From Lepidurus packardi (taxonomy: Eukaryota > Arthropoda > Branchiopoda > Notostraca > Triopsidae), in NCBI GenBank assembly GCA_023053545.1, contig JAKZAN010000006.1, forward strand, positions 3,291,001 to 3,355,000: a DNA stretch of 64,000 nucleotides. Reading direction: 5' to 3'. This document shows, piece by piece, positions 33,901 through 46,100 of the stretch. The position numbers were made by a program, and so were the translations under genes. Numbering within the stretch: the first letter of the stretch is position 1; each line of letters begins with the position of its first letter. Below the pieces are notes generated by a model. That model searched no databases and had not been told where the DNA came from. It saw nothing but the letters and a program-made list of their open reading frames with translations.

Positions 33901-34289
33901 TTTAGAGTCATACCTGTCACTATAGCCACGACTTCGGCCACCGCCATAACTACCACCGCCACCCCGGCGTCCACTTCCGCGTGCATGTTCGACTGACACT
34001 CGATCTCCCAACAACTCTTTACCATTCAACTCATAAACTGCATCATCCGCATCTCGGTTGTCATCGAATTCCTGATATGTACAAACAACAATATTTACTC
34101 AAGCAGCACTTCGCAGACGCAAGGGAAAAGCGCGCATGCCAGTTTAGAACGAAAAAGGAAGCTTACCACAAAGCCGTAGCCGTTTTTAATTAAAACTTCA
34201 CGAAGTCGGCCATAATTTCTGAAGAATCTCTCTATATCTCTCTCACGAACGCGGTGGTTTAGGCCCCCAACGTAAACTCTGGTGCCCAT
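30910..34289 (-). CDS. SR splicing factor with two RRMs and RS domain (SRSF4/5/6, Drosophila B52 type)
   Basis: Nuclear pre-mRNA splicing regulator that binds exonic enhancers. Coding exons, 5' to 3': 34167-34289, 33914-34071, 33752-33805, 33567-33636, 32183-32256, 31894-32109, 31654-31725, 31312-31404, 30910-31120. All phases agree, giving 356 residues. RRM1 starts [10 protein letters not shown] and has KNGYGFVEF across the first junction. A Gly/Arg linker follows. RRM2 has [19 protein letters not shown], the SR-family signature at about 133-139. The RS domain runs from about 200 to the end. The best relatives are SRSF4, SRSF5 and SRSF6, and I cannot separate them. Exons 7 and 8 (72 and 93 nt) are symmetric phase-2 RS exons. 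Introns 6, 7 and 8 each carry a snoRNA. The 1.3-kb intron 4 is more than five times longer than any other. Confidence 0.95.
31200..31271 (-). ncRNA. Box C/D snoRNA, copy B (SR gene intron 8)
   Basis: In the sense strand of the 191-nt intron 8: box C ATGATGA (31266-31260), box D' CTGA (31246-31243), C' TGATGT (31236-31231) and box D CTGA (31208-31205). The element before D' ends CTTTCGGGA. Its TCTTTCGGG pairs with nine bases of 28S rRNA CCCGAAAGA, putting the fifth nucleotide before D' opposite the G of CCCGAAAG, a predicted 2'-O-methyl site. The guide before D has no target I recognise. It is related to copy A in intron 6 through the D' guide and box spacing. The terminal stem is weak. Confidence 0.8.
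31476..31622 (-). ncRNA. Box H/ACA snoRNA, copy 1 (SR gene intron 7)
   Basis: Sense to the host, within the 249-nt intron 7, with about 70 nt between its end and the acceptor. The 3' hairpin is closed by CCCCTAAC/GTTAGGGG, then ACA (31481-31479) and three nt. Hinge AAAGTA fits box H. The 5' hairpin has a GTCTTTTA/TAAAAGAC upper stem and a CCCTG/CAGGG lower stem. The pocket sequences AGGAA and GCCGTAA are identical to the copy at 30552-30697, while paired stem bases differ in a compensatory way. The predicted target is 28S rRNA CGGC-UC-UUCCU near the peptidyl-transferase centre, with 4+5 guide pairs. Confidence 0.88.
31794..31859 (-). ncRNA. Box C/D snoRNA, copy A (SR gene intron 6)
   Basis: In the sense strand of the 168-nt intron 6: box C GTGATGG (31854-31848, last base off consensus), D' CTGA (31830-31827), C' TGATGT (31820-31815) and D CTGA (31802-31799). 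A short terminal stem pairs UUCA with UGAA. The guide before D', CCATCTTTCGGG, is a 12-nt perfect complement to 28S rRNA CCCGAAAGATGG. The fifth nucleotide before D' faces the G of CCCGAAAG. From memory this corresponds to yeast 25S G805, served by snR39b, with the snR39/U32/U51 site two bases on. The second guide has no target I recognise. Confidence 0.85.
32257..33566 (-). other. SR gene intron 4 (1.3 kb)
   Basis: Lies inside RRM2, between SSRVSWQ and DLKDFMRQ. It is at least five times longer than the other introns of the gene, which are 73-249 nt. Nothing in it is recognisable as coding. SR genes commonly hold a poison cassette exon for autoregulation, and this is the only intron here roomy enough for a typical one. 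Confidence 0.6.
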
Positions 34290-34869
34290 GATGCCTCTAC
34301 AATGAAAAGAGAAACTTTTAAAGAGACGCCAACGTTTCAAGTGACGCCGTTTATATTAGGCCGTAAAATCTATGTTAAATTATAATATTTCTACTTTAAC
34401 CTCACAGGCTGTGTCAACAACGGTCTCAACAACTAATTTACGTACGATACGGATAAATATCTCGAAGGATGAATTTGATAATTACCGATTCAAACGACGC
34501 ACGTCTCTCACTGGCCCTCACAAGCTGTTCAGCCACTTCCAAATGGCGGTTGCTGGATGGGACGGGTAAGGGATAGGATGGGACGCGTCAATGGGGAGGA
34601 TAGCTACTACAAGTCGACGTAACCCCAAATACATTGCTCAAGGTCTGCAAGCTAGCGCTCCATTCTCCTTACGGCAAACTAAGTAAGTAGAGCAAATATT
34701 GAACGCCATTGCATAGTGGCGCCTAAATGTGGATTCCTGATTTCTTTGCCCTCTGCTGCTTAGCAACGGCCTAAGTTTTCTGCTGTGTTGTGCTTCAGTA
34801 ATGCAACTGCTCCTGTGATTAAGCAAAGCAATTAATTAAGGTAATTAGTTAATACGAAAACATAGCAGC
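34290..34869. promoter_or_regulatory. Divergent promoter region between the SR gene and PAFAH1B2/3-like gene
   Basis: 580 bp lie between the two start codons on opposite strands, so both 5' UTRs and promoters must be here. A CAAATGGCGG sequence near 34540 resembles a YY1 site. No TATA box is obvious. Confidence 0.65.
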
Positions 34870-36510
34870 ATGTCTAATCCTGCTGCTGTGCCCACAATTC
34901 CTGACGATGTGCAAGGAGATGGCCGGTGGATATGTATGGTAAGTGCATTTCGACTTTTGCTCTTCCTTCTCTCTGTTGTTGATTACTTTTTAACTGACAA
35001 AGAACTGCACGTTTTGGTATAGTAATTTATAGATATGTGTACAGCAAGATCTTCTTAGCTTTTCTTTCAACTGCTTTGGAATGAGATAGTGTGAGCTGAA
35101 AACATTTATACTTGATTCAGATACTTTTTGAGGTGGAGCTGGATTATACAGTGCGAGCGCTTTGCTTATTTAACCTTTGCCGCTTTATATCTGATGAGAT
35201 GCGTTACATTTATATCAGCGAGGGTGACTTCTTTCTTAGGGTGGGTTTTCAACGTAGTTCTTTAGTATTACCAGGGCACTAAAAAGGGACTTTTGATTAT
35301 CTTGATGGATATAATAGATTATTCTTTTCGTATGTTGGTTATGGCTTTAGAGTTCCCAGTAGGTCCAGAAAGCTTTTAGGCTCTTAATACGTTCCATTTT
35401 CCTGGTCTTTTTGTTCCTGTGTCGTGACCACACCCTCTCATTGACTAAACATAGGGAAATGTCCCCGAATCGTAACATTTGTACCAACCTTGCTGATTGT
35501 GTCCCTTGGCCTGCCTCCATCTCCATGCATCCTGCATTAATGTTATTGCCCACTACTATACAAGCATCTTAACATCACTTGGTTTTCATTGCACCATCTC
35601 CATTCCGTCACCCATTGGCAATGAAGCTGAATGCCAAGAAATCTCTCGTATATTTTTATCCATGATTCTAGCACCAACGTTTTATTATGGAAGCCAAGGA
35701 AGGCGAGCCGGATGTTTTATTTGTGGGTGACTCCCTTGTATGTCACTTGGCCTTTAGTGAAGTTTGGAAAACTTTATTTGCGCCTTTACATTGCCTCAAC
35801 TTTGGTGTGGGAGGCGATCAGACTCAACATGTCTTGTGGCGACTCTCCAACGGGGAACTTGACAATATTCGACCTAAAGTACGAATATAAATTACATTCA
35901 AAATAGCTCTTGTAACAAAACAATTTCAAATCCTGTAAACTTCTCCAAGGTTGTAGTTCTTTTGGTGGGCACGAACAACAACGGTAATACCCCAGAACAG
36001 ATTGCCGAAGGAATCGTGGCTATCGTGAATATTTTACGGGAAAAGCAACCTCAAGCTTTTATCATAGTTCTCGTAAGTTTCCGAGTTCACACCAAAAACT
36101 TACAAGTTATAAGCCTTAACAGACAAGATCGGAATCTAGCATAGTTTTTGATCAGTTGTTGTTTTTTTCTCCTCTTTTCCTACCCTGCGACCATATAGGG
36201 TTTACTACCACGAGGCCAATACCCAAACCCACTTCGTGAACGCAATCAAGGGGTCAATAGGAATTTAACATGTCTCCTGGCCCCTGTTCCCCAAACTCAA
36301 TTCGTAGCCATTGATCCAGGCTTCGTCCAAGCGGATGGCACCATCTCCCATCATGACATGTACGATTACCTCCATCTTACACCACAGGGTTATAGTAAAG
36401 CCATGGAGCCCGTCTATGATCTCTTACTCCAAATTTTGCACGGCGATGCAGAGCCTATTCTGGAACTGGGTCTTGGAAGCAGTACTCCCGAAGACGAAGC
36501 GAAGCCGTAG
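34870..36510 (+). CDS. PAFAH1B2: Platelet-activating-factor acetylhydrolase IB catalytic alpha subunit (PAFAH1B2/PAFAH1B3-like)
   Basis: Cytosolic SGNH-fold hydrolase that removes the sn-2 acetyl group of platelet-activating factor. In animals it pairs with LIS1 (PAFAH1B1). Exons: 34870-34938, 35672-35878, 35950-36072 and 36199-36510, all phase 0, giving 236 residues, close to the usual 229-231. The catalytic Ser is S44 in LFVGDSL. The oxyanion Gly/Asn lie in NFGVGGD and VGTNN. The catalytic Asp and His are D189 and H192 in YDYLHLTPQGY. RFIMEAKEGEPDVLF and HVLWRLSNGELDNIRPK are long matches to the family. Vertebrates have two paralogues, and this gene is equally likely to represent either, so the symbol is approximate. 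Intron 1 is 733 nt, and no other gene was seen in it. Confidence 0.94.
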
Positions 36511-37492
36511 TATTTTTTGCCTCGTCAGACGTGTTTGTCAACAAAAAGTATTCAAATCATTATCCTGCAAAAACATTGAAGAAAAACTTCATGACTTATT
36601 TCTTGCCACCTTTCTATATGTATCGACGGAACCTTGGTTTTGCATTGCCCTCCAAATCAACTCTCACCCCAGAAAGCTTTTGATTCTCAGCATTCCGCTT
36701 CCCCACAAGAAGCAAGTCTCATTTTTACCAAAGACTTGCTGCCACTGTGCACTCAAAGACACTTAATTCACTATTTAGCTCCGTGCAGCTCTTGCCCAGT
36801 TCGCCCTTTGGCTTCTTTGTCCTGAAAAAGAAAAAATACTTTTAGCATGTGTTGGCTTCAAAATGCTGTAAATGTGATACTTGGATGTATACCCCTTACG
36901 TTTGGCTAAGGAACAGTTATTGGCTTTCCTTTGCTTCATTGACAAAGCGTTGGAATTGTGCGAAAAGGTTTGGCAGGGCTTTATGTGCATTCCACACACA
37001 AAATAGAATGTCCATGCATATCGTCTCTCATAGAGCGGTTCAAGGGGCGGGACAAAAGGATAAAACTGTGGTATAATACATGCTTGGCATGAAGTTGGGA
37101 TCTTGGGAAGAACTTGAGTTTATACTATCTTAAGAGGCACAAGAGGAGGGAAGTCCAGTCTTTGAAGCTAGGAGCGTCAAATGAAATGGAAGAGTCCGAC
37201 AAAAGTTGTGGGCGAATTTGTTACCCTTATCAGCAAATCTCGCGCGCTGAAGAACACTTCAGCTCAGGAAGACTTGAGGAAAATTTAATCTGCGCAACTG
37301 ACGAAAATCTACTTTAGGTGGTAGACAACCCGAGAGTGACGTTGGTCGAGGAGATTTTTGCGTTTGGGTCAGTCAAAGGCAAACGTCTTAGTGTGCACCG
37401 AAAGTTGTTTCACTTCGTTAACTTTGCCAACTTGTTTCGGTTGCGGTCTCCCAAGTCTGCAAACGACTTTCAGTTCCCTTACTTATAGTATA

Positions 37493-37495
<3 letters not shown>

Positions 37496-37549
<54 letters not shown>
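37496..37549. repeat. (TA)n microsatellite, 54 nt
   Basis: Uninterrupted alternating TA, preceded by a short TATAC-interrupted TA stretch. It is self-complementary and likely to vary in length. Confidence 0.95.
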
Positions 37550-37552
<3 letters not shown>

Positions 37553-40500
37553 GGAGACAATATATGTATATAGTGCAGACAATATATGTGCTGCGGAATA
37601 TGCAATAGTAAAACTCGAATTCCTCTCAGCCAATGCCTGCTACATGAAAAAAAGAAAAAAAGCGCCTTTGTTATGTTATACGAGGCAAAGAGAGAGAGAA
37701 AAGGGTGGCTATGATTTATCCATTGGTGTCGGCTCGGTCTGTGTCCTCTCGCGTTTTTATTTTGTTACGATTTTTCTTTTGGCACACAATTCTTCTGTAG
37801 AGGGTATCGTGCCATGCACAATAAGTTAACTAACTGACCATTGAAACATTTCTTTCCATGGCATTTCCACATTTGCGTCCTATTGAATTAAGTTAAGGAG
37901 ATCAATGCCATTGTAGTGATGGGGAGGAAGCAAAGCGTGTTGGGGGAAGTAGAGCTTCATCTAGTTTGCGAATCAGCTCGACAAAAATAATTATGTAATT
38001 TTCATTACCAGAAAGGTTTGGTTTGGTTTGCTTTTAATTAGGAAAAGTTATAATATGGGATAGGCCGGGGTGAGGTGAAAGGCAAAGCAATGTGCAAATA
38101 TTAGGCTGGAAGCTGTCTATAGCAGTGTGTTGACAGTTGTCTACGAATTTCAGACTAAATTCGGGGTTCAGACCTCAAGAAGTTGGCTCGGCCTGGCAGC
38201 CGCATTTTACTTTCTTTGATCTCCTTAATGAATTACCCAAAGTAGACTAATGAGCGCGCCGTGAAGGCTCATTAGTAGGAAGCGAGTCAAAAGTGCATTT
38301 GCCAGAGTACGCTAAAAAGAAAGGAAAATATCACTTTTTTATTTTTCTTAGCTGTTTGGGAGTAGCAAGACTCCGAAATGGTTTCTTCGAAGTGGCAGAA
38401 ATTTACCTTCTTTGTCGTTTAGACGACTCTCTTCAACTTCGGGGTGATTGGTGGCCATTCTTTATTCCACTCCCCCGTCTCCGTCCAGAACTTGACTCTT
38501 TTGCAACTATCGAGTAGAGCGAAGAGGTCTCTTGAGCTTTATGGAGAAGGCATCCTTTCTGAAGCTTTTTGATGGCGTTACAAATCATCATCGATTCCAA
38601 TGTAGACCACTTCGCGGAAAAACTAAGAGGATCTAGACTAGATATGATGCGCCGTCTTCGTCGCTTTTCTACGCGTACGCTTGGCGTTGGACTCCGTACT
38701 GCCCATAAGGATAGTTTCATGACACCAAAAATGAATTCACAGCTTCTTTTTTAAAGGGAAAAATAGCTGCTCTACGTGTTCTGGGTTCTTTAGTTGATAG
38801 TTGGGTATCGCTTATACTTTCAACTTGCGCTACGTTATTTGCAAAAATAAAACTTATTAGATTTTTAATAAAATAATAGTTTAATTATTAAAATCTATTG
38901 ATTGTATTGCAGAAAGGAAAGTTAGAACAGAGAAAAAAACCTTCACGTGACCTTCATGTCGCATTAAGCAAATCGGGCACAGACATGGGTTATAACTTTT
39001 AAAAAATTAAATAGAGGAATGGTTTTGGCAAGTGAAAAAATCGATTTATGACGAGTAGATTTTCCTCCGACTACTGCAACCTTGGGAAGATACCCTCCGT
39101 TGTTGCAGGTAAATATAGAGAGATAAAAGCCTTCGTGTTACACTGAGGTTTGGGATGGAGCTTCTTTCAGATAAAATTTGATTACTTTTGTTACTATTGA
39201 TCTGTAGCATATATACCGTTCTCCTGAAAACCCTTACTTTCCCCTTACAAAAGCTTTTACGTACTGACGACTTTCGGCTCACGCTTGGAAGGAATCAACT
39301 GCTAGTCGGTGACGCGTGTCAACCGCAGTGTACAGGAAAAACTGACCATAACTTGAACAAATACTGAAATAATTACTTTCCGAGGCCGCAAAATCTCCAG
39401 CATTAAAAAGAACAATAGAAATAATGACTCGGAAAACCAAAAGACTATCTGTCTGTAAAGATAATAATAACGAAAGAAAAAGGTTGGTGAAACTTCAAGA
39501 AGGATGACAGTTTTGAAATGTAATGTTATTGTCAGCTCCTGTGGTACGTTATAGGATAGTTTGAGCGATATATCTGAAACTCGTTTCGATTCCGTGGCTC
39601 CAAAATATAATCAACGTGATTGATTGATAGAGTTGCTTAATATTGCGGATCCAAATCACCGGTAGAAATCCTCCTCCTCATATTTCGGTCCTGTCAGTCA
39701 AGCTACAACGGTAATCCAGCAGGACTCGAGGCTCGTTTAAATGAAGACTGACAGTTTGTCATGCAGCGGCGGGAGAAAGACGTTAGGAGGTGGAAGATTA
39801 TCGTACAAGAATAATGTGAAGAAAGTGGCTGGGGGAACTTTTGCAAAATGTGCTGTCAAAATGCTGTCCGATTTTAGAGACCATGTTTTTCTTCTCTTCT
39901 GATATCTCGAGGTTGGCTTAGTTTACAAGCAGACCAAGAGAGAGGTTTTAAGTTTTCTCGCAGCTGAAAAGTTTTGGTCCAGTCATGCAGTGATTGTTGC
40001 TATGGTGCAATCGTTGTCCACAACAATTGCACAGCTTTCTCAACAGAAGCTTTGAAATCTTGAGTGTGATTTGGGCCATTGGGGAGTGGGCCTGTCAAGT
40101 GTGCTCAAAAAGGGAATGCTATGTATCATAAAATATGAACGGGGGAAGGGGGGCAGAACTATTTTTTTTCCTGACACGCTTCTTGCAGCAAAAAAAAGAA
40201 AATAAACAGCAGAAGAATAGATATAAACTTGGTGTCCATCGTTCTCGGATTCCTCATGTCTTTTATTTTGGAGGAGTAAAGTAACAATGCCTGTTATTTT
40301 CTCCTCTCCAGAGCACCAAAAAGCTCTGATTTATTTAAGAAATGCCTTTTGTCTATCTTTGATATGGAGAAGAAGCCACAAGGCAAGAAGCTGTACCCAT
40401 CTGAAGTGCCTTAAATAATGCCAGTGAAGGGTGCGACAATGTATTGTTCACCAAAAATAAATAGCTCGAATCAAAACTAAAAAAAAAGTGGCGGTGGTAT

Positions 40501-43109
40501 ACTTTTTTAGCGAATTGTAGCTACTTGTGGTACTTATGACGAATGCGATCGACAAAAAAAAATTAATTCCGGAAAGTTATACTGTGTCTCTAGTGGTCTA
40601 GTGGCTGGAAAGTCGCACTACGTTGCAAGTTTGTGTTATCTTCCCCTAGCTATTTCTTCCAGACGGGACGTCGTAAATGTAAAGGGAAAACAAGTCTGGT
40701 ACACCGGAGAAGAAAACTGGGTAGTAAGGCTTAAACAATTGTCTTCTTCTTAACCTTGTAGGTTTAGATTAACCTCCCTTGGGGAGTCAAGCCTGGCTGA
40801 GGTAGCGAGATATAGTTCTAAAATGGTTTCTTCATTATCGTACGAGGTTTAGTCTCCGATTCATGAATGTGTCATTTTTGATTTGACGATACATAACTAG
40901 CACGTCTTCATGGATGTCCCCCTGTGACTTTAGTTATGTCGAGGATATCACCAGCACGAGAAAAGACAATACACGTGGTCAAGTCCAAGTCGAACATGAC
41001 AAACGCCCTGCAGCCAACACCAAGATCGATGCTGTCTCTTGGCCTGCCACAATGACGTGACACGACCAGCTGGACACCACATTTATAACGAAATATTACA
41101 GTCCAACAATATATCCTTGCCTGAGGAAGGTCGATGTGTTTCCGATTACCGAATAACATAGAAAAAGAGCTTTGATGGGCGGGACTTGCTATAAACGAGG
41201 TTTTTTTTATTTTGTTTTTCGTAGCACAGTAGTGCATAGTAGACTTAACTGCATTCAATATGGTGATGTGTTGTGGCATGTGAAAGCCGGGAAGGGAATT
41301 TTCATAATCTTTTGAACGTGCCTTGCAAATTCGTGTTCCTTGATATGCGAACTTTAGAAGCCGCCCTTTAAGAAGCACGCGTGTTGTTTTTGTTGGTCCC
41401 GCTAGAAAACTTTTGTATACTGAATGTTTGCGTGAACCGTTGCCGTTGCCACAATGTAAAGATCGCTAACGGGATAAAAGAGCTTTTGTCGAGGATTTGC
41501 TGCACCAGTGGGAAATAGATCTGCTCCGTCATGTCCTCATTAGAAAGTGTAATTAAAAGCACGGTGTAACAATGCTCGGGCTCGCGTTCCTTTGCCGCTG
41601 GTGAGAACTTGTGTTTAACGTTGGTCGTATAAAAAGTATATATAAAAAGGAAGGAAAGACAATGTGGCATGTTGGTTTGCCGGGGTCACAACAGGGGTTT
41701 TAAGTATAGATGTGCTTCATTATGGGACTTGGCGGTGCAGTTATAAAGAGTTAATAACTGATGAGAGGCACTTGAGCATAGGAATAATGCCGCACATGGG
41801 AGCTAGAGCAGCTTGGCGAGCGAGGAGAACACGAAACAATGCAAAACAAGAACATTTCCTGCTCTAGCCCGAACCCTTAGAAAGGATATTGACACAGTTA
41901 TTAAACGTTGCAGTAACGAGAAGGAGAGATAAAAATAAACACATATTTTTCCACGTTATCCCCTTCATCCTTAACAGGGGGTGGAAAAGAGGCATTTGTA
42001 GATGTATCGAAGGGGTTGTCATGTCGTGTGCTGCTTCTCATGACAAATTACTCATCGATGAGAGTTGGGTCTGTTATTATTATTTTTATCTGATTTTTTT
42101 TTTTTTGCTTAAAGAGAAGGAAGGAATATGAGGCCAGGTTTTTCGGACTTGGGAGAAAATTATGAAAGCATTGAGACGTTTTAGATTGGTATGTGCATTT
42201 GTTCAGTGCAAAGCTCGTGTGTAGCAGCCGAGATTTGAGGGCGCTGAGCTGCCGAAAATGATGTGAGGCAACTTTGATTGCATTAGGAAGGAAGGCGACA
42301 CGCATGGATGCTCGTAAACGGCTGCCCATTTGATAAACGAAGTAGGCAAGAGTAGTGCTTGATGCCTTCTTGCTGGCAGACCAGATTATATTAGGGCAAA
42401 AAATGCTATGAATAATCTTTAGATGAGAACGAGAGGGGGTGGGGTTAGAGAGAGAGAGAAAAGATCGCAGCCTGTGATAAAAGTATCGGAAATACCGTAT
42501 CCATCATCACCCAGTTCCTTTTAATTTTTTTTTCAACTCCAACTTGCACATCCCAACGGTGACGTTTGCTACGTCTGGCTTGAAAGAGCCATAAGTTTAC
42601 ACTCTCGTATATTGCCTGAGCGCAGTTAAGTTAATGTATAACTCTTGTTTTGCGCGATCACCAAGAAAAGCTGTATAAAGTGCACCCAAGGTCCATTGAG
42701 TTCTATCGTTTATCATTTGTAGCGAAATCCAACGTAGGTCGTGCTATATATGGATTATTGACAGGGAAACAGTTACGAAAGGCAAACTGGTTTCAAAAAC
42801 TTTCCTTTCACTTACCCAAGTTGTCCAATGTGAAAGTAAAGAGTTTCTTAGAATCTATAGAATGAAATAGTCCTGTATTATTTTTAGGTCATTTTACTTG
42901 TATCGCGGATATCCTAAAGGGGTGAAGCGAGCAGTTTTTTTTTCCTGCCGTCGCACCAAGAAACAAGTGTTAAGGTCCTGTCTTTGGCCCAAGAAGTATA
43001 TGAATAATGAGAGAAGCTCTCCGTATACATTTGTCGGTAGCACTTGGTAGTTACGAGAAAGCATCTGCATTAATTGTGTTTTTTTCTTGTGTGTGTTTTA
43101 TTTTTTGGA

Positions 43110-43124
43110 GGGGGGGGGGGGGGG
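43110..43124. repeat. Poly-G tract (15 G)
   Basis: Homopolymer run in the gene-free region, directly after GGA. Confidence 0.85.
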
Positions 43125-46100
43125 TTAAGGTACAGGCTCACTGAGCAATCCTGAGTCAAGAACTAAAGCTCGCAAGAAAAATACAAAGATTCCAGTCCAC
43201 ATTATATGTTAGAAAATAGCTAGAAGCGTTGCAACAAGAAAGCAACGCGAAAAGACACATTCGAGACTACAAATCAAAAAGGACTTGGGCGAAGAAAATC
43301 AAATTTATTCCCACTTCTTAGATTACATCCTGTTTTTTCATTTTCTACTACTCTCCTGCTTTTCACCCGTATAGAACAGAAAAAATTTCATGGGATCGCT
43401 GAGCTGTTGCTTTCCATCCTGGAAATAAAAGAAAGTGTGTATTGTATTGCCGAACTTAAAGGTTTACTTTTTCCAAGTGTGTCCTTATACACACAAGGCA
43501 GGGATTTTCTTACCCAAGACTTCAAGTTTTTCTTGGGGGGAGGGGGAAGTTTTATGCAATTGTAGCAAACTCCAAGCGCAGTCTCCGCTCAAAAAAATAT
43601 TAGCGGTAGATAGAATGAACTGAAGATGTTAGTTTACTGTGGTGAAAATGTTCAACAGAAAAAAAAGTCCGCGTTGACATGCAAACTCATTGCTCGTCGA
43701 CGGGCTCAAGATTAACGACTTGGAAAGGTACAGGGGAGGGAGCGTTACGGATTAGTTCATTTGCTGGCGTTGTAGAATAACTGTTTTGGTACAATATTAG
43801 GTTAAAGTTGATGGTGCGTGTTATTGCTCAAATCGCGAGGAAACTTGTGATTTGCTTCCCTTCGAAAGTAGCTACCCAAACCAACGGGAACTGTAGCAAG
43901 CCCACGATTTGGCAACTCCACTGGTATTGGGCAATTGCGTGCCAAGGCAAATAGTTTTTCCCCTTACTCTACTTTTGTATGGTAAAAGCAGATGAAATGA
44001 TTTTGAATGGTACCCGTTTGGCTTTTTTTTCTGTATATAAGAAAAATGTCCTACCATTTTATTTAGCAGATACCTCTGTTATCTTTTCTTGAAATTCGGT
44101 TTTCTCAGGTTTGGAATAGATCGTTAGAATATTCGGGAGAATGGCATCTGGGAAGTCAGGAAAACCCGCTTATAACTGCTCTCTAACATATACTCCTTTT
44201 CATTAAAGTCGACGGAGGCTGTGTGAGAAGAGTGGATATGGAGACGCGTCCGCGTGCGTGCTTCCCTGATTTACAGCACCCAGCAAGTCACTGCAGCAGC
44301 AACTCAACAAAACTGATGTGGTTTCTCATTACAATCCGCGGTAGCGAACACAATTTACATAGCGACTTGCCAGATCACTGGCCTGGAAAAACAGTGATAA
44401 CATGCTTCTGGCGCTTGTTAGGTTGAAGGTAGTGTGGCCGCAGTAGGGAGTCGGGAGAGGGGGGGAAGGCGCTCTTGAATCGCTAGATCTGCTTCAGATG
44501 AGACAATGCTTCGAGTCAAAGGTTGCGTAATAGAAAGCTCGTGAAACGGTTTTGTTTTTTATCGATTGAATGCACGGTACTTCTTCCGTGTTACGATTGC
44601 GAGTAACGAGGAGCTGGCAGTGCTTGAAAAGTGGAATTCTAAATTTGACTGCTTTGTTTCAATAACTTTTTTTTCTCTTTGAATAAGGCTTGCAGCAGTG
44701 AATGTCTGGCGAGCTCCAGAATGAGAAGCAGGGTGCACACATTATCTGATAATCGTGTCAGACTGCGGAAAATAATTTTACGGCACAGGGCCGCCAAGAA
44801 TCCACGTCTGAGGATTCGTACAGTTACAATATTCCAAGTTTCATGGATTCAAAGCAGAAAATAATTACTAACCTTCGAAATCAATTATTCAAGAGTACTT
44901 TACAGAGCCTAACTTGCTGAAGGGCTGGTGCCCTCTGAGCGTATAAGCAATGCAGAAGCACATATGGTATGATTGGGAGAATCTTTACCTCGGTTCCATG
45001 GTTGGTATTACTGGGGCCTTGTTCTTCGACGTTCGAACGCGGCAAGAAATAACGAGTCTCGAAGAGCAAAGCCGCGAAGAGCGAATGGGGTTCGCCGCTA
45101 ACTTGTTGAGATTTCCTAATTAATCCAATTTACATAAAACCGGAAGACCTGGGGTGACTTGAATTATCTACTGCAATTCTAACTAACTTTCTTCTCTTCG
45201 TAGTATTACTCTCAGAACCTGTCATAAGCTAATAGAATGCTCCTCCATCCTTAATCTCCTCTAGAATTAATCTAAATTTTCAGAGTGATTTTCTCTCTTT
45301 ATTTTTATCGGAAAACGTGACACAAGAGTTTGCGCCTGTTTTGTAAGGAATGCTTTCTTTTTAGCTTTGGTAGTTTTATTTGGCGGAGCAAAGTCCCGTA
45401 CAATAATTTGCAACTTTCCTTGACTGCCATGGGTGTTATTGGGGATGGCTTTTATTTGCATACCAAACGACTTGTTTGTTTGGAACTTTCAACTTGTGTG
45501 TTCCCAATCGGGCCTCTGCTTCCTTTGCCACTAGGTGAATGTAAAGTTTTAATAAGATTGGGCGGGCTGCTTGTCTTCGTTGGTGCTCTAGCCTTCTAAT
45601 AACCTATATGATGTGTTGAGGTTGTGTGCCCAATTTAGTTAGGCAAAGTTCAGCCGTGAACCAAACATTTCTGTCTCCGTTTGCATGGAAAGGTTTAAAA
45701 GGCAAGCTGGGTTCGAAAGGCGGATGGGTCCACGATGAAGAATGTTACGTATCTTTCCGATTCTTGTTTCATGTCTGGTATAATACAGTACTTTGCGTCT
45801 GAAGCATGTTGCATGAGGTTCAGGGTATATAATGGTACATAGGAAAAGCGTGAGGGGATGACATTATTGCATGTCACCGTCGTCTTTATTACTTGGTGAA
45901 CATCTAAATCTTGTAAGCGGATGCTGTGAGGGGGGCGGGCAGCAATGGTGGGCTTCAAAACTTGCCTAGACCCAAAAAGAGAAACACGAACAATATAGCT
46001 GTAAGGCCTCTCAAAGGGATGTATGAAATATTATGTCGTCAAGCGCCTTACACCAACTGTTGTTTCTTATACTGCCTTTCTTTTGAACAGTAAGTGCTTC

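Noticed and set aside
35195..35260. CTGATGA in PAFAH intron 1, a possible box C
   Set aside because: No box D (CTGA) at C/D spacing downstream.
40908..41378. 156-codon open frame, minus strand
   Set aside because: Longest frame in the 36-49 kb gap, but no recognisable motif, no low-complexity or exon pattern and no paired signals.
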